Assembly (NCBI RefSeq): GCF_900099965.1
Contig: NZ_FNDJ01000008.1
Span: 310,001-374,000 of the forward strand
Direction: 5' to 3'
Source: Nonomuraea jiangxiensis
GTDB taxonomy: Bacteria; Actinomycetota; Actinomycetes; Streptosporangiales; Streptosporangiaceae
Length of the DNA: 64,000 nt
In this document: one piece after another, positions 51,103-59,766 of the stretch
Numbering within the stretch: the stretch's first letter is position 1
Layout of the letters: each line of letters opens with the position of its first letter
Position numbers and translations under genes: made by a program
Notes under the pieces: model-generated
Seen by the model: the letters and a program-made list of their open reading frames with translations, nothing else
Databases searched by the model: none
Told to the model about the DNA's origin: nothing

Positions 51103-51816
51103 TCACGCGCGCAGCTTGACCACGTACCGGTAGCGGTCGCCGCGGGCCGCCGAGCGGGTGTACTCCACCGGCCGGCCCGCCCGGTCGTACGTCCACCTCC
51201 TGATGACGATCAGCGGGCTGCCGAGCGGGACGCCGAGCACGCGGGACTCCCGCTCGTCGGCGGCCTCGGCGTGGATGCTCTCCGTGGCCTCGGCGACCTT
51301 GGTGTCGAGGTCCTCGGCGAGCGAGGCGTAGAGCGACTGGCGCCGGGACAGGACCTCGGGGTCGATGCGGGAGCCGATGCGGTCGGGAAGCCACGAGTCC
51401 AGCAGCGCGAAGGGCGCGCCCGAACCGGTCCGCACCCTGCGGATCAGCCACACGACCTCGGAGGGCAGGAACCCGAGGATCTCCAGCGGCGGGCTCGGGT
51501 CCCGGCGGATCTCGACCTCGCTGATGCCCGGCTCCAGCCCCAGGTCACGCAGCAGGGCGGTGAAGCTGCGCAGATTGCCCAGCGAGTGGCTGATGCCGAT
51601 CTCCGTGTTGACGTAGCTGCCAGAGCCGCGGCGCCGGGTGATGAGGTTGGCCGCGACCAGGCGGTCCAGGGCCACCCGCACGGTGTTCCTGCTCACGCCG
51701 TACTCGTCGGTGAGCGCCTCCTCGGATGGCAGGCGCTCGCCCGGTTTGTACCGGCCCTCCAGGATCTGCGTACGTAGAGAGTCAGCGACGATCTCGTGCG
51801 CATGGCGCTTGGTCAT
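51103..51816 (-). CDS. GntR-family (UTRA) transcriptional regulator
   Basis: 237 residues. The winged helix carries GERLPSEEALTDEYGVSRNT and VRVALDRLVAANLITRRRG. The UTRA ligand domain ends RPVEYTRSAARGDRYRYVV. It is divergent from the ABC operon starting at 52015. The inverted repeat overlapping that operon's promoter (51911-51940) is its likely operator, with a ribosyl or glycosyl phosphate as probable inducer (inference). Confidence 0.95.
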   Translation of the reverse strand: MTKRHAHEIVADSLRTQILEGRYKPGERLPSEEALTDEYGVSRNTVRVALDRLVAANLITRRRGSGSYVNTEIGISHSLGNLRSFTALLRDLGLEPGISEVEIRRDPSPPLEILGFLPSEVVWLIRRVRTGSGAPFALLDSWLPDRIGSRIDPEVLSRRQSLYASLAEDLDTKVAEATESIHAEAADERESRVLGVPLGSPLIVIRRWTYDRAGRPVEYTRSAARGDRYRYVVKLRA

Positions 51817-51910
51817 GCGGGTCCATCTCCCCTCGCTCGCGAAGCCGGCGCAGAACGAGGTACCAGTGAACGGTCAACGCGCACAACTTATACCAACAGA
51901 AGTCGGATCT

Positions 51911-51953
51911 GTACCTACAACTATTGACATCGATAGGTACTGATTCCTAGCCT
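51911..51953 (+). promoter_or_regulatory. Promoter overlapped by a GntR-type inverted repeat
   Basis: The -35 TTGACA (51924-51929) and -10 TAGCCT (51948-51953) are separated by 18 bases, close to the actinomycete housekeeping consensus. Perfect inverted arms GTACCTA (51911-51917) and TAGGTAC (51934-51940) bracket the -35 box. Transcription would give a leader of about 55 bases before the ATG at 52015. Confidence 0.75.
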
Positions 51954-52014
51954 GTCCGGCACAGGCGATAGGGGGCACGCCTTGGAACCTGTCGTCGCTT
52001 CGTCGGGATGTGTT

Positions 52015-53037
52015 ATGCGAAACCTCAGAGTCGGGCTTGTGACAGCCCTGACAGCGGTCGCGCTTGCGGCCTGTTCGACCGTAGGAGGTGCGGCCGGACC
52101 CAGCGCCGCGCCCACCGGCAGCGGCGGGGGCACGAAGGTGGCCTTCGTCTCCCAGGTGGAGGGGATCCCCTACTTCTCCGCCTTCAAGCAGGGCGCGGAG
52201 CAGACGGCGCGCTCGCTCGGGCTGTCGTACACCCAGGCGGGGCCGGCCACCGCCGACGCCACCGAGCAGGTGCGCATCTTCAACAGCCTCGTCCAGCAGG
52301 GCTACGCCGCGATCGCGGTGTCCCCGCTCGACCCCCGTTCCATGAACCCCGCCATCGCGGCGGCCCGGGAGAAGGGCATCGTCGTGATCACCTCCGACGC
52401 CGACGCGCCCGACAGCCGGCGCCAGCTCTTCGTGCAGCAGGCCACCGACGCCGCGCTCGGAGCGACGGTCATGGACGAGATCGCCAAGGCGATGGGCGGC
52501 AAGGGCAAGTACGGCATCGTGTCGGGAGCCGCCGACACGCAGACGTTCAACAGCTGGGTGGCGCAGGCGCGCAAGCGGCAGGAGTCCGCCTACCCCGGCC
52601 TCCAGCTCGTGGGCGGCGTGCGCTACACCACCGACACCGCGCAGGCGCTGAAGGAGGCCCAGGACCTCATGACCGCGAACCCCGACCTCAAGGGGATCAT
52701 CGCGGTGCCCTCGACGGCGGTGCCCGGCGTGGCGCAGGCCGTCCAGAATGCCGGCAAGGCCGGCAAGGTGGCGGTCTCCGGGTTCGGCTCGCCCAAGACG
52801 GCGCGCACGTTCGTGGAGTCCGGCGCGATGACCTCCACGGTCCTCTGGGACGTGCCCAAGCTGGGCGTCCTGACCGTGTGGGCGATGAAGCAGCTCCTGG
52901 ACGGCAAGCAGATCGCCGCGAAGTCCACCGTGCCGGGCCTCCAGCAGCCGGTGGAGTACGCCGCGGACGGCAAGATCCTGGTGCTGGGGCCGCCGATGGT
53001 CTTCACCAAGGCCAACATCGCGCAGTTCGACTACTAG
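52015..53037 (+). CDS. ABC transporter substrate-binding lipoprotein (LsrB/RhaS-like)
   Basis: 340 residues. The lipobox VALAACS (Cys20) follows a short signal peptide. The binding-protein fold reads VAFVSQVEGIPYFSAFKQGA, YAAIAVSPLDPRSMNPAIAA and GIVVITSDADAPDSRRQLFV, close to the autoinducer-2/rhamnose binding-protein group of CUT2 transporters. ATG 52015 has a weak GGGATG site. The catabolic genes downstream suggest a ribosyl or other N-glycoside ligand rather than AI-2. Confidence 0.9.
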   Translation: MRNLRVGLVTALTAVALAACSTVGGAAGPSAAPTGSGGGTKVAFVSQVEGIPYFSAFKQGAEQTARSLGLSYTQAGPATADATEQVRIFNSLVQQGYAAIAVSPLDPRSMNPAIAAAREKGIVVITSDADAPDSRRQLFVQQATDAALGATVMDEIAKAMGGKGKYGIVSGAADTQTFNSWVAQARKRQESAYPGLQLVGGVRYTTDTAQALKEAQDLMTANPDLKGIIAVPSTAVPGVAQAVQNAGKAGKVAVSGFGSPKTARTFVESGAMTSTVLWDVPKLGVLTVWAMKQLLDGKQIAAKSTVPGLQQPVEYAADGKILVLGPPMVFTKANIAQFDY

Positions 53038-53044
53038 GAGCGAT

Positions 53045-54541
53045 GTGACGAGCATTCTCTCGGTCTCCGGCCTGTCCAAGAGCTTCGGGGCCACGGCCGC
53101 CCTCACCGACGTCGGCTTCGTGCTGGGGGCCGGGGAGCGGCTGGCCGTGCTCGGCGAGAACGGCGCGGGCAAGTCCACCCTCATCAAGCTGGTCGCCGGC
53201 GTGCACCGGCCGGACGCCGGCGAGATGACCCTGGACGGCGCGCCGCACCGGCCCTCCTCCCCCGGCGACGCGCTGGCCGGCGGCGTCAGCGTCGTCTACC
53301 AGGAGCCGTCGTTCTTCCCGCGGATGTCGGTGCTGGAGAACCTCTTCGTCGGCCGCGAGCCCCGTGACCGGCTGGGGCAGGTCGACTGGCGCGGGATGCG
53401 CCGGCGGGGCGAGGAGCTGTTCCGGCGGCTCGACGTCCCGGTCGAGCTCCTGAGCCGGCGGATGGACGCGCTGAGCCTGGCCGAGCAGCAGCTCGCGCTG
53501 ATCGCCAGGGCCGTCGACGTCGAGGCCAAGGTGCTGATCCTGGACGAGCCCACCTCGATACTCACCGACGTCGAGGTCCGCCGGCTCTTCCGCATCGTCC
53601 GGCGGCTGTCCGAGGCCGGGGTGGGCATCCTCTACATCACGCACCGCTTCGAGGAGCTGGAGCACGTCGCGGACCGGTTCATCGTCCTGAAGGACGGCCG
53701 GCTCGCCGGCGACCTGCCCGCCTCGGCGGCCGACCACGACAGGATCCTGGAGCTGATGTCCGGCCGGCCGGTCAACGCCACGATCGACCGCCCGGCCTTC
53801 GACCCCGGTCCCGTCGCGCTGGAGGCCGACGGGCTCACGGTGCCGGGCGCGCTGTCCGACGTCGGCCTGACCGTGCGCGAGGGCGAGGTCGTCGGTCTGT
53901 ACGGCCTCGTCGGCGCGGGCCGTACCGAACTGGCGCTGACCGTCTTCGGCATGCTGCGCCCGAGCGCGGGGTCGATGCGGGTGGCCGGCCGGCCGTACGC
54001 GCCGCGTCACCCGCGCGACGCCATGGCGCGCGGGATCGCCTACCTGCCGGAGGACCGTAAGACGCTGGGCCTCTTCCCCGGCATGGACACGCTGAGCAAC
54101 CTCACGGCCGTCCGGCTGCCCGCCCTGCTCGGCAGGCTGGGCGTCATCCGCCGGGCGCAGGAGCGCGAGCTGGGCTCCGCCTGGGTCCGTACCCTGCGTA
54201 TCAAGGCCCCCACACTGGGCTTTCCCGTCACCGGGCTGTCCGGCGGCCACCAGCAGAAGGTGCTGTTCGCCCGGCAGCTCGCGACCGAGCCCAGGATCCT
54301 CATCCTGGACGAGCCGACCCGCGGCATCGACGTGGCCACCAAGACCGACATCCAGCAGCGCCTGGTGGAGGTCGCCCGCGACGGCAAGGCGGTGCTGGTC
54401 ATCTCCAGCGAGCTGCCGGAGCTGCTGGCCGTCTCCGACCGGGTCTACGTCATGCGCGAGGGCCGGATGGTCGCCGAGCTGAGCGGCGAGAACCTGACCG
54501 AGGACGGCGTGCTGCGCGCCACGATGGGGGTGAACCGGTGA
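53045..54541 (+). CDS. ABC transporter ATP-binding protein, double cassette (LsrA/RbsA-like)
   Basis: 498 residues with two ATPase cassettes. The first has Walker A GENGAGKST and Walker B LILDEPTSI; its LSLAEQQL signature is divergent. The second has the degenerate GLVGAGRTE loop, LSGGHQQK and LILDEPTRG. The GTG at 53045 follows AGGAG and lies 7 bases after the binding-protein stop. It ends in a GTGA overlap with the first permease. Confidence 0.94.
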   Translation: MTSILSVSGLSKSFGATAALTDVGFVLGAGERLAVLGENGAGKSTLIKLVAGVHRPDAGEMTLDGAPHRPSSPGDALAGGVSVVYQEPSFFPRMSVLENLFVGREPRDRLGQVDWRGMRRRGEELFRRLDVPVELLSRRMDALSLAEQQLALIARAVDVEAKVLILDEPTSILTDVEVRRLFRIVRRLSEAGVGILYITHRFEELEHVADRFIVLKDGRLAGDLPASAADHDRILELMSGRPVNATIDRPAFDPGPVALEADGLTVPGALSDVGLTVREGEVVGLYGLVGAGRTELALTVFGMLRPSAGSMRVAGRPYAPRHPRDAMARGIAYLPEDRKTLGLFPGMDTLSNLTAVRLPALLGRLGVIRRAQERELGSAWVRTLRIKAPTLGFPVTGLSGGHQQKVLFARQLATEPRILILDEPTRGIDVATKTDIQQRLVEVARDGKAVLVISSELPELLAVSDRVYVMREGRMVAELSGENLTEDGVLRATMGVNR

Positions 54542-55530
54542 CGGCGACCGCTCTCTCCCCGGCGGCGGGGACCACCACCCGGATGCTGACCCTGCTGCGC
54601 GACGCGCTGCTGCCCATCCTGCTCGTCGCCGAAGTGATCTTCTTCGCTGTCGCCGCCCCCGCCTTCCTGTCCGCGGCGAACCTCGCCAACGTCGTGATCA
54701 ACTCGGCCGACCTGGCGCTGCTCGCGGCCGGGATGACGCTGGTCGTGCTGCTGGCGGGGATCGACGTGTCGGTCGGCCCCATGCTGGGCGTGGTCGCCTG
54801 GGTCGGCGCCACCCTGTTCGTCTCGGGCCTGCCGCCGCTGCTCGTGGTGCTGGTCGCGGTGCTGCTCGGCGGCGCGCTCGGGGCCGTCAACGCCGTCCTC
54901 ATCGTCGGCGGGCGCATCTCCCCCATCATCGCCACCCTCGGCACGGCGGCCGTCTTCAAGACCGTGCTGTTCCTCCTGTGGAACAGCACGGACGTCTTCG
55001 CCGGTCCCGTGGTGCCCCTGCTCGGGCCGGCGCGGGCCGGCGGCGTCCCCCTCGTGGGGCTGGTGGTCCTGGCGGTGTTCGCGATCTTCGCGTACGTCCT
55101 GCGCCACCGGGTGTTCGGCCGCCGGCTGTTCGCCATCGGCAACGACGCGGAGGGCGCCCGGCTGCTCGGGGTGCCCGTCGGCCGCACCTCGTTCGCCGCC
55201 TACGTGCTCGTGGGCGCCCTCGTCGGCATCGCGGCACTGATCTACGTGGGCCGGGTGGGCGTCGTCCAGGCCACGGCCGGCCAGGAGCTCACCCTGCCCG
55301 CGATCGCCGCCGTGGTCGTCGGCGGCACCAGCATCCTGGGCGGTGAGGGCGGCGTGCTGCGCTCCCTCGGCGGCCTGGTCTTCATCGCGCTGCTGCAGAA
55401 CGGCGTCGTGCTGATGGGCGTGCCGCCGCTGTGGAACGGCGTGCTCGTGGGGGTGGCGGTCGCCCTCGCGGTGGCCTTCGACGTGCTGACCCGGCGCACC
55501 CTCGACAAGCGGATCGGAGAGCGGAAATGA
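54538..55530 (+). CDS. ABC transporter permease 1 (RbsC/LsrC-like)
   Basis: 330 residues, about ten hydrophobic helices. The RbsC-type segment LLAGIDVSVGPMLGVVAWVG and the cytoplasmic EAA-like region GVPVGRTSFAAYVLVGALVG are present. The GTG at 54538 overlaps the ATPase stop. It forms a heterodimer with permease 2, the arrangement of LsrC/LsrD and rhamnose transporters. Confidence 0.93.
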   Translation: MTATALSPAAGTTTRMLTLLRDALLPILLVAEVIFFAVAAPAFLSAANLANVVINSADLALLAAGMTLVVLLAGIDVSVGPMLGVVAWVGATLFVSGLPPLLVVLVAVLLGGALGAVNAVLIVGGRISPIIATLGTAAVFKTVLFLLWNSTDVFAGPVVPLLGPARAGGVPLVGLVVLAVFAIFAYVLRHRVFGRRLFAIGNDAEGARLLGVPVGRTSFAAYVLVGALVGIAALIYVGRVGVVQATAGQELTLPAIAAVVVGGTSILGGEGGVLRSLGGLVFIALLQNGVVLMGVPPLWNGVLVGVAVALAVAFDVLTRRTLDKRIGERK

Positions 55531-56510
55531 CAACGGGAGCCCTGGCCGGGCGATCGATCCGGGACCGCGTGGGCGACCGCAGGGTGTTCCTCGCCGTGCT
55601 CGTCGTCGTGCTCGGCGCGGTGATGAGCCTGCTGTCGCCGTACTTCCTGCAAGTGAGCAACCTGCTGGCGATGACGCAGTACGGCGCGGTCATCGGCCTG
55701 CTGGCGCTCGGCCAGGCGTTCGTCATCCTCGGCGGGCGGGGCGGCATCGACCTGTCCGTGGGGTCGGTGCTGAGCCTGTCGGGGATCGTCATGGGCGTGC
55801 TCGCCCAGAACCTCGGGCTCAGCCCGTGGCTCGCCGCCGCCGCGGCCGTCGTCCTCGGCGCCCTGCTCGGCTCGGTCAACGGCGTCATGGTCGCCCGGCT
55901 CGGCCTGCCGCCGCTGATCGTCACGCTGAGCACCCTCTTCCTGTACGGCGCGCTCGCCCAGGTGCTGACCGAGGGGGGCCAGCTCGGCGGGTTCGACCGG
56001 GAGGGCTTCGCGGCTCTCGGGCAGAGCGCGATCCTCGGCGTCCCGACCCAGGTGCTGCTGGTCCTGGCGCCGATGTTCGTCCTGGCGATCTGGGCGCAGA
56101 ACCGCACCGCGTTCGGCCGCCGCCTGCACCAGGTCGGCACCAGCGACAGGGCCGCGGGCCTGGTCGGGATCGACGTGAACCGGCTCCGCTTCCGCCTCTA
56201 CTGCCTGTCGGGCGCGCTCGCCGCGCTCGGCGCCGTGGTGACCAACGCGTGGCTGCTCACCGCCCGGCCCAGCGCGGGCACCGGCATGGAGCTCCAGGCG
56301 ATCACCATCGCGGTGCTCGGCGGGATCGACATCTTCGGCGGGCGCGGCCACCTCAGCGGCGTGCTGCTGGCGCTCGCCGTCGTGGTGGTGCTGTCCTGGG
56401 GGCTGCAGCTGGCCCAGGTCGGCAACTCCGTACAGACCGGCATTCTCGGCCTGGTCCTGGTCGGCGCGGCGTTGCTGAACAACCTGATCAGCAGGAAGGC
56501 GGCGGGATGA
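55527..56510 (+). CDS. ABC transporter permease 2 (RbsC/LsrD-like)
   Basis: 327 residues. GGRGGIDLSVGSVLSLSGIV is the RbsC motif and GIDIFGGRGHLSGVLLALAV the C-terminal one. ATG 55527 overlaps the stop of permease 1 (ATGA). It ends in an ATGA overlap with the PfkB kinase, so transport and metabolism are translationally coupled. Confidence 0.93.
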   Translation: MTTGALAGRSIRDRVGDRRVFLAVLVVVLGAVMSLLSPYFLQVSNLLAMTQYGAVIGLLALGQAFVILGGRGGIDLSVGSVLSLSGIVMGVLAQNLGLSPWLAAAAAVVLGALLGSVNGVMVARLGLPPLIVTLSTLFLYGALAQVLTEGGQLGGFDREGFAALGQSAILGVPTQVLLVLAPMFVLAIWAQNRTAFGRRLHQVGTSDRAAGLVGIDVNRLRFRLYCLSGALAALGAVVTNAWLLTARPSAGTGMELQAITIAVLGGIDIFGGRGHLSGVLLALAVVVVLSWGLQLAQVGNSVQTGILGLVLVGAALLNNLISRKAAG

Positions 56511-57475
56511 CCGGCGTCCCGGGTGCGCCGCGCGCCGTGGACGTGCTCGCCGTGGGAGACGCCAGCGTCGACTACTTCGTCCGGGTGCCGCACATCGCGA
56601 CGGCCGACGACAAGGCGATCGGACGGCTGGCGGGGGTGCACGGCGGCGGCATGAGCGCCAACCTGGCCGCCGCCGCCACGTTCGCCGGAGCGCGCGCCGC
56701 CCTGGCCACCGCGGTGGGTTCCGACGAGCCCGGCCGCCAGGCGTTGGACCGGCTCGCGGCCCACGGCGTGGACGTCTCCCCCAGCGTCACCGTCCCCGGC
56801 GGGCACACCTGGTTCTGCGTGATCCAGCTCGACCACACCGGGGAGAAGTCCCTCGTCGGCGCCGTGACCGAGGTGAAGATCCCGGCCGCCGAGCAGATCT
56901 CCGACGACCTGCTCCGGTCCGCACGGGTCGTGGCCCCGCTGGCCGACGATCTGGACTGGGCGATCAGCCTGGCCGTACGGGCCCGGGCGAGCGGCGCGAA
57001 GGTCGCCGTGGACCTGGAGCCCGGCGCCGTCGCGGGGCGGCGGGACCGGGTGTGGGCCCTCGCCCGCCACAGCGACCTCGTCTTCTGCAACCAGGGGGCG
57101 GTCCGGGAGCTGGCGGACGGCGACCCCGCGCGCTGCGCCGAGCTGCTCATCTCCGCCGGCGCCCGCGTGGTCGTGGTGACCGGCGGGCGGAACGGCGCCA
57201 CCTGCCACACCCCGCAGGAGAGCTGGACCGCGCGCGGACCGGAGATCGAGGTCGTGGACACGACCGGCGCCGGTGACGCGCTGGCCGGGGCGTTCACCGG
57301 GTCCTGGATCCTCGGGCGTTCCCTCGCCGAGAGCCTGCGCGCCGGCGTCGCCACCGGCTCCCTCTGCGTCGGCCATCTCGGCTCACGTGCCTACCTCGAT
57401 GCCGGCACCGGCATCGACACCTACGCGCGGAACGTCACCCTCGGCGCCGCGCCCCGTCTACAAGGAATTCGATGA
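56507..57475 (+). CDS. PfkB-family carbohydrate/nucleoside kinase
   Basis: 322 residues. The N-terminal VLAVGDASVDYFVRV and GGGMSANLAAAATFAGARAA correspond to the first PfkB signature. EVVDTTGAGDALAGAFTGSW is the second, with the catalytic Asp in GAGD. Ribokinase-like length. It is coupled between permease 2 and the ADP-ribosylglycohydrolase and probably phosphorylates the sugar released by that enzyme. Confidence 0.92.
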   Translation: MTGVPGAPRAVDVLAVGDASVDYFVRVPHIATADDKAIGRLAGVHGGGMSANLAAAATFAGARAALATAVGSDEPGRQALDRLAAHGVDVSPSVTVPGGHTWFCVIQLDHTGEKSLVGAVTEVKIPAAEQISDDLLRSARVVAPLADDLDWAISLAVRARASGAKVAVDLEPGAVAGRRDRVWALARHSDLVFCNQGAVRELADGDPARCAELLISAGARVVVVTGGRNGATCHTPQESWTARGPEIEVVDTTGAGDALAGAFTGSWILGRSLAESLRAGVATGSLCVGHLGSRAYLDAGTGIDTYARNVTLGAAPRLQGIR

Positions 57476-58533
57476 CCACACTTCTGGACCGCATCCACGG
57501 CAGCCTGGCGGCCGCCTGCATCGGCGACGCGCTCGGCGCCCCCACCGAGGAACGCTCAGTGCCGGAGATCCGGCGGCTGTTCGGCCGGCGGGTGGAGAGC
57601 TTCCACGCGCCGCTGCCCGACGCCCCGTACGCGGTCGGACGCGGCCCCGCTCAGATCACCGACGACTCCAGCCAGATGCTGCTGCTGGCCGAGGCGTTCA
57701 TCGCGCACGGCGGCGAGGTCACCCCCGAGGTCATGGCCGACCTGCTCATCGGCTGGTCCGGCAACCCCGACTACTTCCCCCACTTCGCCGGCCCCACCAC
57801 GCGCCGGGCCATCGAACGCCTCAAGGCCGGGGACGACCCCTGGGAGGTGGGCAGGGCGGGGCGCGTCATGAGCGAGGGCGCCAGCAACGGCGGCGCCATG
57901 CGCGTCGCACCCGCCGGCCTGGTGCATCCCGGCGACGTCGAGGGCGCCGTCCGCGCCGCCCACCTGACCTGCGTACCCAGCCACCACACCAACATCGGCG
58001 TCGCCGGTGCCGGGGCCATCGCCGCCGCGACCGCCGCGGCCTGCGTGGACGGCGCCGACCTGTTCGAGGTCGTGCGCGCGGCCCGGTACGGCGCCGAGCT
58101 GGGCGAGCGGCTGGGCTCCGAGCAGGGCCGGCACGTCCCCGGGCCCTCGGTGGCCCAGCGGATCGACCTCGCCGTCACGCTCGCCGTCCAGTCCCGCGAC
58201 CTGGACGACGCCATCGAGCGGATCACCGCCGTCATCGGCACCGGCCTGCCCGCCGCGGAGGCGTGCCCGGCGGCCATCGGACTGCTGGTGGCGGCCGGCG
58301 GCGACCCGTTCAGGACGGCGGTCGCGGCGGCCACCGCGGGCGGCGACTCCGACACGGTCGGCTGCATGGCGGCGGCCATCGCGGGCGCGCTCCACGGCAT
58401 CGCCGCGGTCCCGGCGGCGGCCGTCGCCCGGATCGAGCAGGCCAACCGGCTCAACCTGTCCGACGTGGCGACCCGGCTGGCCGCCGTCGCCCGCCCGGTG
58501 CCCGCGGACGGCGGCGTGACAGCCCGGCGGTGA
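57472..58533 (+). CDS. ADP-ribosylglycohydrolase-family protein (DraG/ARH type)
   Basis: 353 residues. The family core is complete: GSLAAACIGDALGAPTEE at the N-terminus, the metal-site TDDSSQM (Asp64, Asp65, Ser66), MSEGASNGGAMRVAPAGL, and the C-terminal metal motif ATAGGDSDTVGCMAAAIAGA. These enzymes use two Mg ions to cleave N- or O-ribosyl bonds. ATG 57472 overlaps the kinase stop. In this operon it probably cleaves an imported N-glycoside rather than ADP-ribosylated protein (inference). Confidence 0.93.
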   Translation: MTTLLDRIHGSLAAACIGDALGAPTEERSVPEIRRLFGRRVESFHAPLPDAPYAVGRGPAQITDDSSQMLLLAEAFIAHGGEVTPEVMADLLIGWSGNPDYFPHFAGPTTRRAIERLKAGDDPWEVGRAGRVMSEGASNGGAMRVAPAGLVHPGDVEGAVRAAHLTCVPSHHTNIGVAGAGAIAAATAAACVDGADLFEVVRAARYGAELGERLGSEQGRHVPGPSVAQRIDLAVTLAVQSRDLDDAIERITAVIGTGLPAAEACPAAIGLLVAAGGDPFRTAVAAATAGGDSDTVGCMAAAIAGALHGIAAVPAAAVARIEQANRLNLSDVATRLAAVARPVPADGGVTARR

Positions 58534-58592
58534 GCACCCGCGATCCGGGCGTGATGCGTTTCTGATCGTTCGTGCGGTGGGACAGACCGTGC

Positions 58593-59744
58593 ATGGACGA
58601 CATGTGGGACGTGGCGATCGTGGGAGCGGGACCGGCGGGCTCGGCGGCGGCGCTGCGGGCCGCCCAGCTACGCCCGGAGCTGCGCGTGCTCCTGCTGGAC
58701 AGGGCCGACTTCCCCCGTGACAAGCCGTGCGGCGACGGCATCGCCGCGCACGGGCGCGACGAGCTGGCCCTGCTCGGGCTGCCAGCGCTCATCGACGACT
58801 ACCGGCCCACTCCCCGCCTGACCGTCGTCTCTCCGGGCGGGGTGCGGGTCTCCGCCGAGGCCGCGCGGCCCAACCACGTGGTGCCGCGCCGGGTGTTCGA
58901 CGCGCGGCTGGTGGCCGCCGCGCGAGACAGGGGCGTCGAGGTACGCCGCCACCGCGTCAAGGATCTCGCCTTCGACGGGTCCGGGGTGGTCATCGACGGG
59001 CGGCTGCGGGCCCGTACGGTGGTGGCCGCCGACGGGGCCGGGTCGGTCGTGCGCCGCCTGATCGGCCTGGCCGCCCCGGCCGAGCAGCACACCGCCATCG
59101 CCGTACGCGGCTACGCCGACGTGCCCGAGGAGGACGACGTCCAGCTCATCGCCATGCAGAAGGCGGGCTGGCCGGCCTATGCGTGGTCGTTCCCCATCGG
59201 CGACGGCACCGCGAACGTCGGCTTCGGCATGCTGCTGCCCCGGCTGCGCGCGGCGGGGGCGCCAGGACGTCAGGTGCTGCACGGCAGGCTCGCCGAGCTG
59301 CTGCCCGACCGGCCCGCCCGCGATCTGCGCGCCCACCACCTGCCGCTCTCGACCGGGCGGCCCGTGCCCGGCGCCGGACGGGTGCTGCTCGCCGGTGACG
59401 CCGCGGGGCTGATCAACCCGCTCACCGGCGAGGGCATCTACTACGCGCTGCTGTCCGGGCGGCTGGCGGCCGAGGCGGCGGTGGAGTCGCCGGGCGATCC
59501 GCTGGCGCTGTACCGGGGCAAGCTGCGCGGGGCGCTCGGACGGCATCTGCGCACCACCGACGTGCTGGCCCGGCTGGCCCAGTCGCCCGGGTTCATCGAC
59601 GCGGCGATCGAGGTCGCCGTGCACCGCAAGGAGGTGTTCGACCTGCTGGTGGAGGTGGGACTCGGGGCCGGCACGGTGCCCCCGCCGCTCGCGCTGGCCG
59701 TGGGGATGAGGTGGCTGCGCGGATCCCTGCGCGCCGGCCGGTGA
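58593..59744 (+). CDS. Geranylgeranyl-reductase-family FAD-dependent oxidoreductase
   Basis: 383 residues. DVAIVGAGPAGSAAALRAAQ binds FAD. The family motif PCGDGIAAHGRDELALLGL and the GD motif RVLLAGDAAGLINPLTGEGI YYAL identify the GGR/aromatic-ring-hydroxylase-like flavoproteins. Such enzymes reduce isoprenoid chains or oxidise phenols. ATG 58593 is used; a GTG at 58572 is in frame. It converges with the UbiA gene and stands 59 bases after the ADP-ribosylglycohydrolase, probably as part of the phenolic-lipid locus. Confidence 0.88.
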   Translation: MDDMWDVAIVGAGPAGSAAALRAAQLRPELRVLLLDRADFPRDKPCGDGIAAHGRDELALLGLPALIDDYRPTPRLTVVSPGGVRVSAEAARPNHVVPRRVFDARLVAAARDRGVEVRRHRVKDLAFDGSGVVIDGRLRARTVVAADGAGSVVRRLIGLAAPAEQHTAIAVRGYADVPEEDDVQLIAMQKAGWPAYAWSFPIGDGTANVGFGMLLPRLRAAGAPGRQVLHGRLAELLPDRPARDLRAHHLPLSTGRPVPGAGRVLLAGDAAGLINPLTGEGIYYALLSGRLAAEAAVESPGDPLALYRGKLRGALGRHLRTTDVLARLAQSPGFIDAAIEVAVHRKEVFDLLVEVGLGAGTVPPPLALAVGMRWLRGSLRAGR

Positions 59745-59766
59745 GCGAGGCGCGAGGCGAAGCTGG

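Noticed and set aside
52015..53037. Autoinducer-2 (lsr) uptake system
   Set aside because: The transporter resembles Lsr/Rha proteins, but LsrK-, LsrF- and LsrG-like genes are absent. An ADP-ribosylglycohydrolase and a PfkB kinase take their place.
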